Shown piece by piece: positions 1-9,121 of a stretch of 64,000 bases of DNA; position 1 is the stretch's first letter, and the number at the start of each line of letters is the position of its first letter. Below the pieces are notes generated by a model, which did not search any database, was not told where the DNA came from, and was given only the letters and a program-made list of their open reading frames with translations. Where the stretch lies: NCBI GenBank assembly GCA_016722075.1, contig JADKGW010000001.1, positions 4,650,001 through 4,714,000 on the forward strand. The letters are read 5' to 3'. A program made the position numbers and the translations under genes. Source of the DNA: Candidatus Kouleothrix ribensis (GTDB lineage Bacteria; Chloroflexota; Chloroflexia; Chloroflexales; Roseiflexaceae).

Positions 1-1
1 G

Positions 2-76
2 CCCCTGATCGAGCTTGTGGGGGCTGCGTTGGACAGCGAGGATGATGATAGTGGGTGCGATATTTGCCATTTGTAG
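2..76 (+). CDS. 3' end of an unidentified upstream gene (partial)
   Basis: Frame 2 is open from the window edge to a TAG stop at 74-76 and encodes only about 24 residues ending in GCDICHL. The acidic run followed by a CxxC tail is all that can be seen, so the product cannot be identified. The position, 375 bp upstream of a methylase-less BREX-like operon and on the same strand, is where a phosphoadenosine-phosphosulfate-reductase-type gene (brxP) would sit in a type 4 BREX locus. That is inference from context, not from similarity. Confidence 0.35.
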   Translation, partial: PLIELVGAALDSEDDDSGCDICHL

Positions 77-118
77 AGTAGATACATTACGTTTTATCCC
101 ACAGCAAAGGTGTTTTGT

Positions 119-192
119 GTAAAACAAAAGGGTAGCCACGGCGCTGCTTTTGTACTTGTACAAAAGTGCGTGAGGTTACCTTTTTGTTTTGC
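119..192. repeat. Long imperfect hairpin (about 70 nt) upstream of the BREX-like operon
   Basis: The arms 121-137 and 174-190 pair over 17 positions (15 Watson-Crick plus two G-T). A small irregular middle follows, then a perfect 9-bp inner stem 147-155/158-166 with a 2-nt loop. The left arm is A-rich and the right arm ends in T runs, as in bidirectional terminators, but the structure is much longer than usual. It could be a terminator for the upstream gene, a structured leader or RNA, or a cruciform or MITE-like element. Confidence 0.7.
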
Positions 193-451
193 CCTGTTTC
201 TGCACGGTTGGCGCAGCAGTATTGAGCATTGATCGGGACGATAGCTCGACCTTCTCAAATGGTTCAATCTTCAGTCGCTGAATTATTCAAGGCATATATA
301 GCATTCTAAGATTTCTTGCAACGATGATTGCAAAATTCACACATAATGATAACGTTTTTCTGATTTCAAGTAAATAATTGTGATACGATAGTCAGTGGTT
401 TGCTCAGCTGTATGCTTTACCATACGAAATACATCATAGCTAGGGGTATTA

Positions 452-1261
452 ATGCGGAATCTGCGTTTTAATCAAGGTTTTCCTCTCTATCGAGAGCGCT
501 TGTCTGGTATGCTTCGCTGTATTGCCGACGGACAGGCAACATCGGACGAAGCGGTTGGGTCTTACTTGGGCGTTAACCCTTATATGGTCGAAGGCATTCG
601 AGGGTGGTTATGCAAAACTGGCCTTGGAAATGGAACTTCGAAGAACTATACTCTGAGTCCCTTTGGTACTTTGGTTGCGGAATACGATCCAGATTTGCAG
701 CAAGCTGGAACTCAGTGGCTTTTACACTATTACCTTGTAAGCCAGCATGAGGAACGGGCTGAAGTTTGGTACCGCTGTTTCAACGAATTCCTTAGCCCGC
801 GCCGGAGCTTCAGTGCCGACGAGCTACAGGGCTATACCGAGCGAATATTGGAACAAACACCGAAAAATAAAGATGGTGTCGCCAAGGATACAAAAGAACT
901 GATCAAGACCTACACCCAACCTGCTGCGTTAGGCGCGCTCGGCATTGTAGCGAAGCAGGGCAAAGCAGCATTGAGCGTAGCGGCTCCAAACGAGCCGGAT
1001 CCCCTGATTGTTGGTTATATACTCTTTGATGGCTGGATGCGGCGCTTTGGTGAAGTTGATACGATTCGCTTGAGCCAAATCGTCAATGAACCCGAGTCAA
1101 TCGGTAAAATCTTCACTGCCGACCATGACCAAGTTCGTCAGTATATTGGCGCGTTACAGCGGCTTGGCTTGGTCAATTATGCTGACACCCAACATGAACC
1201 CGTAACACGGCGATTTCAAGATGATCCGCTGCGATTACTTGAACGCTACTACACAACATAA
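452..1261 (+). CDS. DUF4007 family protein, first gene of BREX-like operon
   Basis: This 269-residue protein resembles the DUF4007 family. A winged-helix-like segment lies around residues 35-60 (LGVNPYMVEGIRGW), followed by the family-typical stretch around 67-95 (LSPFGTLV, then a WLLHYYL motif). DUF4007 proteins are known from phage-defence islands, often near phosphorothioation or PAPS-reductase genes; their activity is not established. It probably binds DNA or regulates the system. The start is ATG with AGGGG upstream. Its stop overlaps the next start by one base (TAATG), so the genes are translationally coupled. Base composition is clearly lower in GC than the chromosomal genes beyond 11.6 kb. 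Confidence 0.75.
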   Translation: MRNLRFNQGFPLYRERLSGMLRCIADGQATSDEAVGSYLGVNPYMVEGIRGWLCKTGLGNGTSKNYTLSPFGTLVAEYDPDLQQAGTQWLLHYYLVSQHEERAEVWYRCFNEFLSPRRSFSADELQGYTERILEQTPKNKDGVAKDTKELIKTYTQPAALGALGIVAKQGKAALSVAAPNEPDPLIVGYILFDGWMRRFGEVDTIRLSQIVNEPESIGKIFTADHDQVRQYIGALQRLGLVNYADTQHEPVTRRFQDDPLRLLERYYTT

Positions 1262-1731
1262 TGACAGAGCTACTCACGGTAGCAAGCGCCCAGTATAGCG
1301 ATTGCTGTTTCCGCCAGCGTTACCGTGTTGCATGGCTTACCGGTACCCCGATGTCCGGTAAATCCGCCCTCGCCCGACGGCTATGTGAACACCACAATTG
1401 GCGCTACCTGAACTATACCCTGACACCAGGGTACTTCGACGCGCTTGCTCCACCGATTTCCACCTATCAGCCCGATCAACTAATTGCAGCATTGCAAGAT
1501 TGGGCATCTAACTGCGATGCGCCGGTACTGGTTGTCGATGAGCTAGATGCGCTGCTGGCATCTTGGTCATCTGATCAACGCCATGCATGGGCAAACAAAG
1601 CAAGCCGTCTACCGTATGCGGCATGTGGCCTCATACTCGTATCACATTTTTTCAATTGCAGCACGCTTATCAGATATCTTCCCGATGAAGATCAGCGTTA
1701 CTGCCTCGATCTGGCTGGAGTAACCTTATGA
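1261..1731 (+). CDS. brxF: Small P-loop ATPase, BrxF-like
   Basis: A compact 156-residue P-loop NTPase with Walker A GTPMSGKS at 28-35, Walker B VLVVDELD at 89-96 and a sensor-like GLILVSH strand at 123-129. There is no additional domain. Length and layout match BrxF, the small ATPase of type 3 BREX, although the other genes here look like type 4. The assignment is by architecture and position between the DUF4007 gene and brxC; a generic AAA-type accessory ATPase is the alternative. It overlaps both neighbours (1 bp upstream, 4 bp ATGA downstream), which implies stoichiometric expression with the large BrxC-like ATPase. Confidence 0.6.
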   Translation: MTELLTVASAQYSDCCFRQRYRVAWLTGTPMSGKSALARRLCEHHNWRYLNYTLTPGYFDALAPPISTYQPDQLIAALQDWASNCDAPVLVVDELDALLASWSSDQRHAWANKASRLPYAACGLILVSHFFNCSTLIRYLPDEDQRYCLDLAGVTL

Positions 1732-4700
1732 GCACCCCACCTACCCGCTTTGATCAACTGGTGCGCGTGAATACCGGCTTCAAGCCCTCCGTGCAACTCC
1801 CTGGCGATTTCGAAGATGACGCAATCAACGAACAGCTTATTCGCACCTTTATTCCAACCTCGCAAACGATTGAATTGTTCGCCGAGATCGCGCGGAGCCT
1901 CAAATCCAGCAATCCCGAGCGCGTTCGATCCCTGATCGGCACCTATGGGACAGGCAAATCAGATCTCTTGCTTATGCTGTGCAACTATTTTTCGCGGCCG
2001 GTTGACGATCCCGTGATGCAGCCGTTTTATGCACAGCTACGTTCGATAAATGAAGCCAAATACGACATCATTTGCCAGAATCGCGCCAATCGCAAACCGT
2101 ATCTCATCGTTTTATTACAGCCGGATACGATGACCATGTTCCAGGGCTTTGTCATCCATGGGTTGGAGCGCGCGCTTACACGGGCCAATCTCACACACCT
2201 TATGGCACCGACGAAGTACGCCGCAGCGCGCCAACAGATCGAGGCGTGGCAGCGTGAAGCGCATCCACTGCTTAACGCATTTGTTGATCAGCTACGCACC
2301 AAAGAAGAAAAAGAGCTTGACAGCCTTGTGGCTGATCTAAGTGGGCCACAAGCTGATTTTGCCTTCCCAATGTTCACACGAACCTATCACGCCGTTACAT
2401 TGAATGAGTTTAATTCCTACGGCTTCGGCCAGCCGAATGAGATTTATGCTTCGGTTGCACGGGAATTAAGCACCCATGGATATAGCGGCATCCTGTTGAT
2501 CTGCGATGAGTTCACCGAATTCCTGCGGCGCTTCGAGCATGCGATCGACCAGCAGAACCGTGAGGTTGATTCGGAAACGCTGGCGGTGCAGAATTTGGCC
2601 GAAACCAGCGAGCGATCCGGCGAGGCGTCGTTTCACTTTGTGATCGCCAGCTTGGAAGGGTTTGCCAGCGCCTCGGCGCGCAGTAGCAGCGGCCAGGCCA
2701 GCAAGGCCATCGAGCGATTGGGCGGTCGGTTTCGGCCCTTCTCGCTCCAGACATCGGATAGCGAGGAGCTGATTCGCGGCGCGATCCAGCGCTTACCGGG
2801 CGTCGATCAAGCGCTGCTGCTCTCGAACCGCCAGCGCGATGAGCTATTGGTGATTGCGGAAAAGCTGTACCGGCCGAAGGACAAGAGCCGCCAGTGGATT
2901 CGTGAGGTGGTGATCGATGGCGCGTTTCCACTGCACCCACTGACCACCTACACACTGCCATTGCTCAACCAGCAGGTTGCGCAGAGTTCGCGCACCATGT
3001 TTTTGTTCCTGAAAGATCGCGATGGTATGCAGGGCTTCTTGCAAGAGGAGCAGTTCGCCGGGCCATACCCCGGCTGGAGCAACCTACTGACCATGGATCG
3101 GCTGTACGATTACTTCGCCGATAGCATTCTTGCGCGGCAATCGAATGTCAGCGATGCCTACGCCCACGCGCTCCAGCAGGTTCGCGCCGCGACGCTCGAC
3201 ACGGAGCTCGCGCAACGCGTGCTGAAGATCGTCGCGCTGTGTGAAGTGATCGCGCCACAGCTTAGTGCTACACGTGAACTGCTGCGCTACGCGCTCAATC
3301 TGCCGGCCACAGCAGCCGATGAGCTTGATTCCGCGCTCGACACATTGGAGCAAATGGACGCCATCGTTCCACCAAACGATGAAAGCGGCGCATACAACCT
3401 GCCCGGCTCCGGTCGGATCAACTCTATGAGTCTGAAGCGCCGGATCACCAAGCGCGCCCAAGAATTGCCCACCAGCGTTCAACGGCTCCAGTCCAGCTAC
3501 CCTGCGGCGGCGATACCGGCTGAATCATATAATCGGCGGCGTGGCAGCCATCGCGAATTGAAAGCGTTTTATGTTGGCCCCAACGATCTGAATAATCCAG
3601 CGCGGCTCAAATCGGATTTTGGGCAGGCGCGCGATGCGCTGCTCTGGTACGTTGTCACCGGCAGCGAAACCGAGCGATCGGCCGCCCAAAGCCAGGCACG
3701 CGAGCTGACACGCCAGCATGCTCGGCTGATCGTGGCGGTTCCGACAACCCAACTGCGTGTGCTGGAAGTGCTTCGCGAATATGACGCGCTCGCGAGTGTG
3801 CGCGGCGACCCGGAGTTCGACGGAGTTGCGCGTGGCTACCTGGCTGATACCGGGCGGATCGGCAAAGGCTACCGCGAATCGCTTGATACGGCGCTGGCGG
3901 TGCTGCATAACGAAAAGCAATGGGAATGGTTCGTGGCCGGTGTAAGCCAGCCCGCCATTCATGGCCGTACACAGACGCAAGAACTGGCCGCCAAGCTGAT
4001 GATCGAAATTTTTCCCAACACACCCGAACACCAGCTCGGATCATACTTTAAGGCCGACACGATTGCCGCCTCGCTGGACCGGGCGGTTGATACGATTCTG
4101 AAAGGCGATATCAAGCTCACCAAGAGTAGCAGCGCACCCGATACCGTTATTCTGCGGAAAGCGGTTGTCGATCTTGGCCTGATCAAGCAAGATCGGATCG
4201 AAGGCGCATCGGAGCTGTATTCGTTGAGCGAACCGACCGGCAACTTCAACAGCAAGAAGATTTGGCAGCTGTTTTACGATCATCTCTCGGCCGGCAAGCC
4301 CTGGAGCAAGCTGATCAGTCTGTTGAACCAGCCGCCCTTTGGACTCTACGATTCACTGCTGGTGGTGTTTACCGCCGCCTTCTTCACCTACCATGCCGAC
4401 TCAATTGAAATCACCAGCGGGGCTGGCGCGGCGCAGCAGCGGTTTCAGGCGGTCGACGCAGCACTGATCAAAAAGCTAATCGGCCAGCCGCAGCTGTATA
4501 CTGTGCGCCTGCAACCGCTGAATGAGTCGGAGCGCCAATGGCTGCGCGGCATTGTCACCAACGGCATTCGGCGTGACTTCGACCCGCATGGCGGCCGCGG
4601 CACGACCTTGCGCGCCAGGGTTGCCGAACAAGTACGTTCGTGGGTGAAGCGTTTGCCATTACCATTATTCGCCGAAAAGCTGACCGCCGACCAGCTTCAG

Positions 4701-6785
4701 CAGTTTGCCCCAGAAAGCAGCCCTGCGGCACTGGCGGTCGCTACGACGCTTCTAGCCGCCAATCGCAGCGATTTCGATTTGGCTGGCGCGTTGTTGAGCA
4801 GCGTGCCAGCGGCGTTGGGTGCGCCCGATGACCACGGTGCGTGGACGGCTGAACTCGTCGAAACTGCACTGGTCGGCTTCGCAGAAGCATGCCGAGTTGT
4901 CACACGGCTGCCGGCCGCGATGGAGGAATATGCATCCCAGCGCATTGCCACCGTTTTTGGCTGCGAGCAGGAGCCTGCCGAGCGCCGGTGGCCCGCCATC
5001 AGCCAATGGCGCGCATTCCGCAACGTCGTCAACCCAGAGCGGCTGACAACGCCGGCACGCAATTTCTTTCTGCTGTCCAAAAGCGCCGCCGGATCGATCA
5101 AGGAATCGTTCCTGGAAGAGTTCGCAAAGAATACCGTCGGCATCAATACCGATTACCTGCGTTGGCCAAGCCTGGACAGCCTTGATAAGCTGGTGTTGGA
5201 GATTCAAAAGGCCAAGCGCGACATCGACGACAAGTGGAAAGATCTCGCTCCGAAAGAAGAAGTCTGGTTGGATGGTCTTTCCAGCGCGGCGCTTGGGCGT
5301 CCGGTGGCCGATAAATCGGCCGAGAAAGCCGCCAAACGGCTCGCTGAATGGTCCAAGGCGATCACATGGCCTGCATGCGCCGCGACGATGCGAGCCGACG
5401 ACATTCAGCGATTGTACCCCGATCTGAGCGCCGAGCAAGGCGCGGATATCGCCCAGATCCTACGGCGGCTCGACTATGATATGGCTGCGTGGCAGCAGGA
5501 AATTGTCGACGCGTTAGCCAAGCAGTTTGGTGTGGATAGTTGGTCGAAAGCAAATGTGGATCAGGGTGTGAAGCGCTTCGATCTGGCGTTGAAGCAGGCC
5601 GCCAATCTGGATGCGCTACTGCGCCGGCATACGCTTGATCGGCTCTCGACACTGTTTAGCATTGAGCAATCCGGCGATCAAACGCTCAATGCAACGCTTA
5701 CGACCTGGCGTCTGGCGCATCCCATTCCGGAAAAGCATGACTTGTCCGATGAGGCCAGCATCCTGCTCCAACAGATCGACACAGCAGCAGTTGCCGAGAC
5801 AACCTTGCTGACCACGCTTCCACGCGCACTTCCGCGCGTCGGCAAAGCCTATCAGCAGTGGCCGAACTATCAATCACTCGATCTGTATGTGGCTACAGTT
5901 GAACGTGCGGCGCGTGAGATTGATGAGTATATCCCGTTGTCGGAGCTAGAGTATGATTGGCTGAGCAGCATCATCAAGATAGGCTTGAACCGACCGCTGA
6001 ATACTGCCACCCGTGAGCAGTGCAAACTGGCGCAAGCGGTGTACATGCAGCTGGCTGCGTGGATACGCGAACTGAACTTGCCGACCTTTAGCGCCAGCCT
6101 GAGCGCGAAAGAGCTGAGCGATCTCTACAGTGATGCTCCAAGTGCAACGATTGAGGCGATGCAATTGCTCCTGAGCGTAGCGCAGGCGCACGACCCAGCC
6201 GATTTCTTGCTGCGCAGCTTGCCGGCGCGCTTAGGAACAACTACCGCCAGCAGCGACTGGACTGACAGCGATATTGCAACCCTGCTCGCGGGCTTAACCG
6301 ACCTCTGCCGGCGGTTGGCCGGCCTGAACGGCACGCTTACACTGCGGCTTTACCAATCAATTGGTGCTGTCTTCGGTGTCGAAGTCAATGGCGGCGGCGC
6401 ATCATCGCTGTTGGCAAAGCTACGTGTCTGGCGTGAGGGACATGTGCTTTTCTCAAGCGAAACGCTTTCACCCGACGCGGCAGCGCTGTTTAGCACGCTC
6501 CAATCGACCGCCGACGACTCCAGCGCGGTGCTTTTGACCAAGCTGCCTGCCCGCCTCAAAGAAGTTCGAGCATCCTATGATTGCTGGACGACATGGAGTG
6601 AGCACGAGCGCTACATCCATTCCCTGGTGGTCGCTGCTGCCGAGATCAAGCAACTTGGCAAGGTTGGCGAAGCGACACCACGCGCACAGGAGCTTTGGGA
6701 ACAATTCAAGCAGCAGATTGGCGATCTCTCAGTCGATGAACGGCGCTGGTTGATCAAAACCTTCGATCAAGAGTTTCATGTATGA
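1728..6785 (+). CDS. brxC: BrxC/PglY-like giant ATPase
   Basis: At 1685 residues this is longer than typical BrxC/PglY proteins (about 1200). The N-terminal ATPase has Walker A GTYGTGKS at 71-78 and Walker B with ICDEF around 254-262, as in BREX BrxC, an essential STAND/AAA-like ATPase thought to form part of the core defence complex with PglZ. The middle region (about 420-900) is helical and unassigned. The C-terminal 720 residues look like three diverged tandem modules of 230-240 residues, beginning near 932, 1175 and 1404. Each carries a W-L/D-G opening, a W-x-LP-x-F-type segment, an FG motif and a WR motif. The start ATG overlaps the brxF stop (ATGA), and the end overlaps pglZ in the same way. 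Confidence 0.85.
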   Translation: MSTPPTRFDQLVRVNTGFKPSVQLPGDFEDDAINEQLIRTFIPTSQTIELFAEIARSLKSSNPERVRSLIGTYGTGKSDLLLMLCNYFSRPVDDPVMQPFYAQLRSINEAKYDIICQNRANRKPYLIVLLQPDTMTMFQGFVIHGLERALTRANLTHLMAPTKYAAARQQIEAWQREAHPLLNAFVDQLRTKEEKELDSLVADLSGPQADFAFPMFTRTYHAVTLNEFNSYGFGQPNEIYASVARELSTHGYSGILLICDEFTEFLRRFEHAIDQQNREVDSETLAVQNLAETSERSGEASFHFVIASLEGFASASARSSSGQASKAIERLGGRFRPFSLQTSDSEELIRGAIQRLPGVDQALLLSNRQRDELLVIAEKLYRPKDKSRQWIREVVIDGAFPLHPLTTYTLPLLNQQVAQSSRTMFLFLKDRDGMQGFLQEEQFAGPYPGWSNLLTMDRLYDYFADSILARQSNVSDAYAHALQQVRAATLDTELAQRVLKIVALCEVIAPQLSATRELLRYALNLPATAADELDSALDTLEQMDAIVPPNDESGAYNLPGSGRINSMSLKRRITKRAQELPTSVQRLQSSYPAAAIPAESYNRRRGSHRELKAFYVGPNDLNNPARLKSDFGQARDALLWYVVTGSETERSAAQSQARELTRQHARLIVAVPTTQLRVLEVLREYDALASVRGDPEFDGVARGYLADTGRIGKGYRESLDTALAVLHNEKQWEWFVAGVSQPAIHGRTQTQELAAKLMIEIFPNTPEHQLGSYFKADTIAASLDRAVDTILKGDIKLTKSSSAPDTVILRKAVVDLGLIKQDRIEGASELYSLSEPTGNFNSKKIWQLFYDHLSAGKPWSKLISLLNQPPFGLYDSLLVVFTAAFFTYHADSIEITSGAGAAQQRFQAVDAALIKKLIGQPQLYTVRLQPLNESERQWLRGIVTNGIRRDFDPHGGRGTTLRARVAEQVRSWVKRLPLPLFAEKLTADQLQQFAPESSPAALAVATTLLAANRSDFDLAGALLSSVPAALGAPDDHGAWTAELVETALVGFAEACRVVTRLPAAMEEYASQRIATVFGCEQEPAERRWPAISQWRAFRNVVNPERLTTPARNFFLLSKSAAGSIKESFLEEFAKNTVGINTDYLRWPSLDSLDKLVLEIQKAKRDIDDKWKDLAPKEEVWLDGLSSAALGRPVADKSAEKAAKRLAEWSKAITWPACAATMRADDIQRLYPDLSAEQGADIAQILRRLDYDMAAWQQEIVDALAKQFGVDSWSKANVDQGVKRFDLALKQAANLDALLRRHTLDRLSTLFSIEQSGDQTLNATLTTWRLAHPIPEKHDLSDEASILLQQIDTAAVAETTLLTTLPRALPRVGKAYQQWPNYQSLDLYVATVERAAREIDEYIPLSELEYDWLSSIIKIGLNRPLNTATREQCKLAQAVYMQLAAWIRELNLPTFSASLSAKELSDLYSDAPSATIEAMQLLLSVAQAHDPADFLLRSLPARLGTTTASSDWTDSDIATLLAGLTDLCRRLAGLNGTLTLRLYQSIGAVFGVEVNGGGASSLLAKLRVWREGHVLFSSETLSPDAAALFSTLQSTADDSSAVLLTKLPARLKEVRASYDCWTTWSEHERYIHSLVVAAAEIKQLGKVGEATPRAQELWEQFKQQIGDLSVDERRWLIKTFDQEFHV

Positions 6786-9121
6786 TCACCATTCTTGCTG
6801 ATCGGCATGGCTATACCCAGCCGCCGCCAGATGCGCGCTCGGCTGTAGATATAACTGACTATGTGGCAGTGCGCCAACGGATCAGATCCGCGCTCGACCA
6901 AGATAGCGAGCTGACGGTGTATGTATCCGATCCGGTGTTGTTGCTCTGGCTGAGCGATCTACAGCAGTATCCGTCGCGCGCGGTATGCTGGCGCGCGATT
7001 GACCCAAACGAGGATTTCGGCGCGTTTTTCGGCACCGCGCCGTCCGCGCCATTTACGCCGGAGCTGATTGTCGCATTGCATCTGGATGCGCTACCTCGGC
7101 CACCCCAGCCGGGCGCTACTGATCCAATCAGCTGGATCTTGGCAGAACGTCTCGGCGAACTCTGGCGCTACACAACTCCACCGCCCGAACACGCCCCGCG
7201 ATGGCTCGCATGGGCGTGCGAATACGCTGCACCCCCGGATGAGGCATTGCTGCCATTAATCGCCGCGCAGCTTGATCGCTGGGCCGCTGCGAACCCAATC
7301 TATCGCGCGCTACGCCCACGCCACCTACGTGAGGATGCCAGCAAACTTCTTGCGCGCTTCGCATTGCAACGCTACGATAAGCATTGGCGCGAGTCACAAT
7401 CTTGGGGGCAACTTCCTCTGCTTGAAGCAAACGACCAATCTTCCGCCTGTATCAGCGCCCTACGCGATCTTCACGGCTTGATAGCCGCCTACTGGCGCAA
7501 ACGATTCGCTGAATCAAATCAATCTGCCGGCATGATCGCCATCGCGCTCGATCAAATGTCCGGCCTAAGTGATACCGAGCTTTCCGAATTACATACAATG
7601 TTGGAACGGCATCCCGCCCAGCTTGATGCCACACTGCTTGCTGCGATCCGCTGGCGTTTCGGCAAGCTACCAACGGCGGGCGAAACACTGCGCGACATAG
7701 CGGCGCGTGTCGCGCCTGCTGAGCCAGCGCTTCCCACACGGGATTGGACGACCGGACAGTGGTTGCGCTGGGCCTCTCACGAATACATGCCGTATTTCAC
7801 ATGGATTATCCGTGCCGGCCAGGCGCGCGATCACCAGCAAGCTTGTGCAGAGCGCTTTAGCGATTGGCTCTACGATCAGTATCCTGCCTGGCTCAATGCT
7901 GAACATTCACCGTTGCTGCTCAGTCAGTATCGCCACATGCGGGCATTGCTGAACGAGCAACCGGATGCTCGCGTTGTCTGGCTCGTGGTTGATGGATTGA
8001 CCTGGTGGCAGGGCGCAATCCTACGTGAAGCGTGTGAGAGCCAAGGGCTGCACGCACAGGCGCATGCCGCAGGGGTCGCTATGCTGCCGTCAATTACTAG
8101 TGTCTCAAAGCGCGCGATTGTTACCGGGCTTCCGACCATCGACCTAACGCAGCCGATCATCGCCGAAGCGGCGCGCACTCAACTCCAGCGGAGTGGGATC
8201 AATGGCCACGTTAGCTATAGCTTCGCGGAAGCGCTTCATGTATTGCAACAGGCCGATGAAACACGCTGTTTTATTGTGCTGTTCAATATGATCGATGTCT
8301 TAGCGCACCAGACGCCAACCTTGACCGACAACGCCGGCATTCGCGGCTATCTTGATGAACTGGCGCGCGGGTTGGGACGAATGCGTGATGCGTGTCTCCA
8401 GCAAGGACGCCCGTTCCACGCGCTTATTGGCAGCGATCACGGCAGCACGCTGCTGCCTAGCGGCGCGACGAGCCTACCGCTACCGCAAGCAACCCAGGAG
8501 ATCGACGATACATGGGAGCCGGAAACGCCCAACCGTGAAACGCACAAGCCAAGCACGCGCGCCGTGGTTGTAACCGATCCAACGCGTATAGCTGCCGCCG
8601 ACCGCGCGCACTGGTATATGCTTGATCGCGATCGCTACCAATTGGATCGGCATTATCTGACGCCACGGGGCTACAAATATGTTGGTCGACGCCCTAGCGG
8701 TTGGACACACGGCGGACTGACGCCGGAAGAAGTGATTGTGCCGCTAATGCATCTGACACCAGAGCAGTTCGATCTACAGCCACTCATGATCGAGCTATCT
8801 GGAACACTGCGGGTTGGACAACCATCGCAGATTACTGTCGGACTCGTCAACCCTAACCGTTTCCCGATCGATACTGTCACGCTCGATCTCGGCGCTGGGA
8901 CAATCCCCTTACACATCGACCGCGTTGAGTCTTCAGCGCGATGCGATCTGGTGATCGAGTTCCCTGCTATCGCTAGTGCATTGTCTGAGCTTCCGATCAA
9001 ATGGCGCATGCGCTATGATACTGTTGCCGGCACGCAAACGCAGGACGGTCGGCTTTTGCTACCTATTCGACGGCTTCAGGCCGAAGATATGGGCTTCGAT
9101 GACTTCTTTGTGGATGGATAA
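6782..9121 (+). CDS. pglZ: PglZ-domain protein of BREX system
   Basis: This 779-residue protein carries a PglZ domain, a member of the alkaline-phosphatase superfamily found in all BREX systems. The metal-binding aspartate is in VVWLVVDG (D404), a second metal-site motif is SDHG (D552, H553), and a third histidine lies in THGGLTPEE (H643), just before a conserved IVPL stretch. The N-terminal 380 residues are helical and the C-terminal 120 form a beta-rich region after the catalytic domain. Family members contribute nuclease- or phosphodiesterase-like activity to BREX. The start codon lies in an ATGA overlap with brxC, and the stop immediately precedes the brxL-like ATG. Confidence 0.88.
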   Translation: MITILADRHGYTQPPPDARSAVDITDYVAVRQRIRSALDQDSELTVYVSDPVLLLWLSDLQQYPSRAVCWRAIDPNEDFGAFFGTAPSAPFTPELIVALHLDALPRPPQPGATDPISWILAERLGELWRYTTPPPEHAPRWLAWACEYAAPPDEALLPLIAAQLDRWAAANPIYRALRPRHLREDASKLLARFALQRYDKHWRESQSWGQLPLLEANDQSSACISALRDLHGLIAAYWRKRFAESNQSAGMIAIALDQMSGLSDTELSELHTMLERHPAQLDATLLAAIRWRFGKLPTAGETLRDIAARVAPAEPALPTRDWTTGQWLRWASHEYMPYFTWIIRAGQARDHQQACAERFSDWLYDQYPAWLNAEHSPLLLSQYRHMRALLNEQPDARVVWLVVDGLTWWQGAILREACESQGLHAQAHAAGVAMLPSITSVSKRAIVTGLPTIDLTQPIIAEAARTQLQRSGINGHVSYSFAEALHVLQQADETRCFIVLFNMIDVLAHQTPTLTDNAGIRGYLDELARGLGRMRDACLQQGRPFHALIGSDHGSTLLPSGATSLPLPQATQEIDDTWEPETPNRETHKPSTRAVVVTDPTRIAAADRAHWYMLDRDRYQLDRHYLTPRGYKYVGRRPSGWTHGGLTPEEVIVPLMHLTPEQFDLQPLMIELSGTLRVGQPSQITVGLVNPNRFPIDTVTLDLGAGTIPLHIDRVESSARCDLVIEFPAIASALSELPIKWRMRYDTVAGTQTQDGRLLLPIRRLQAEDMGFDDFFVDG

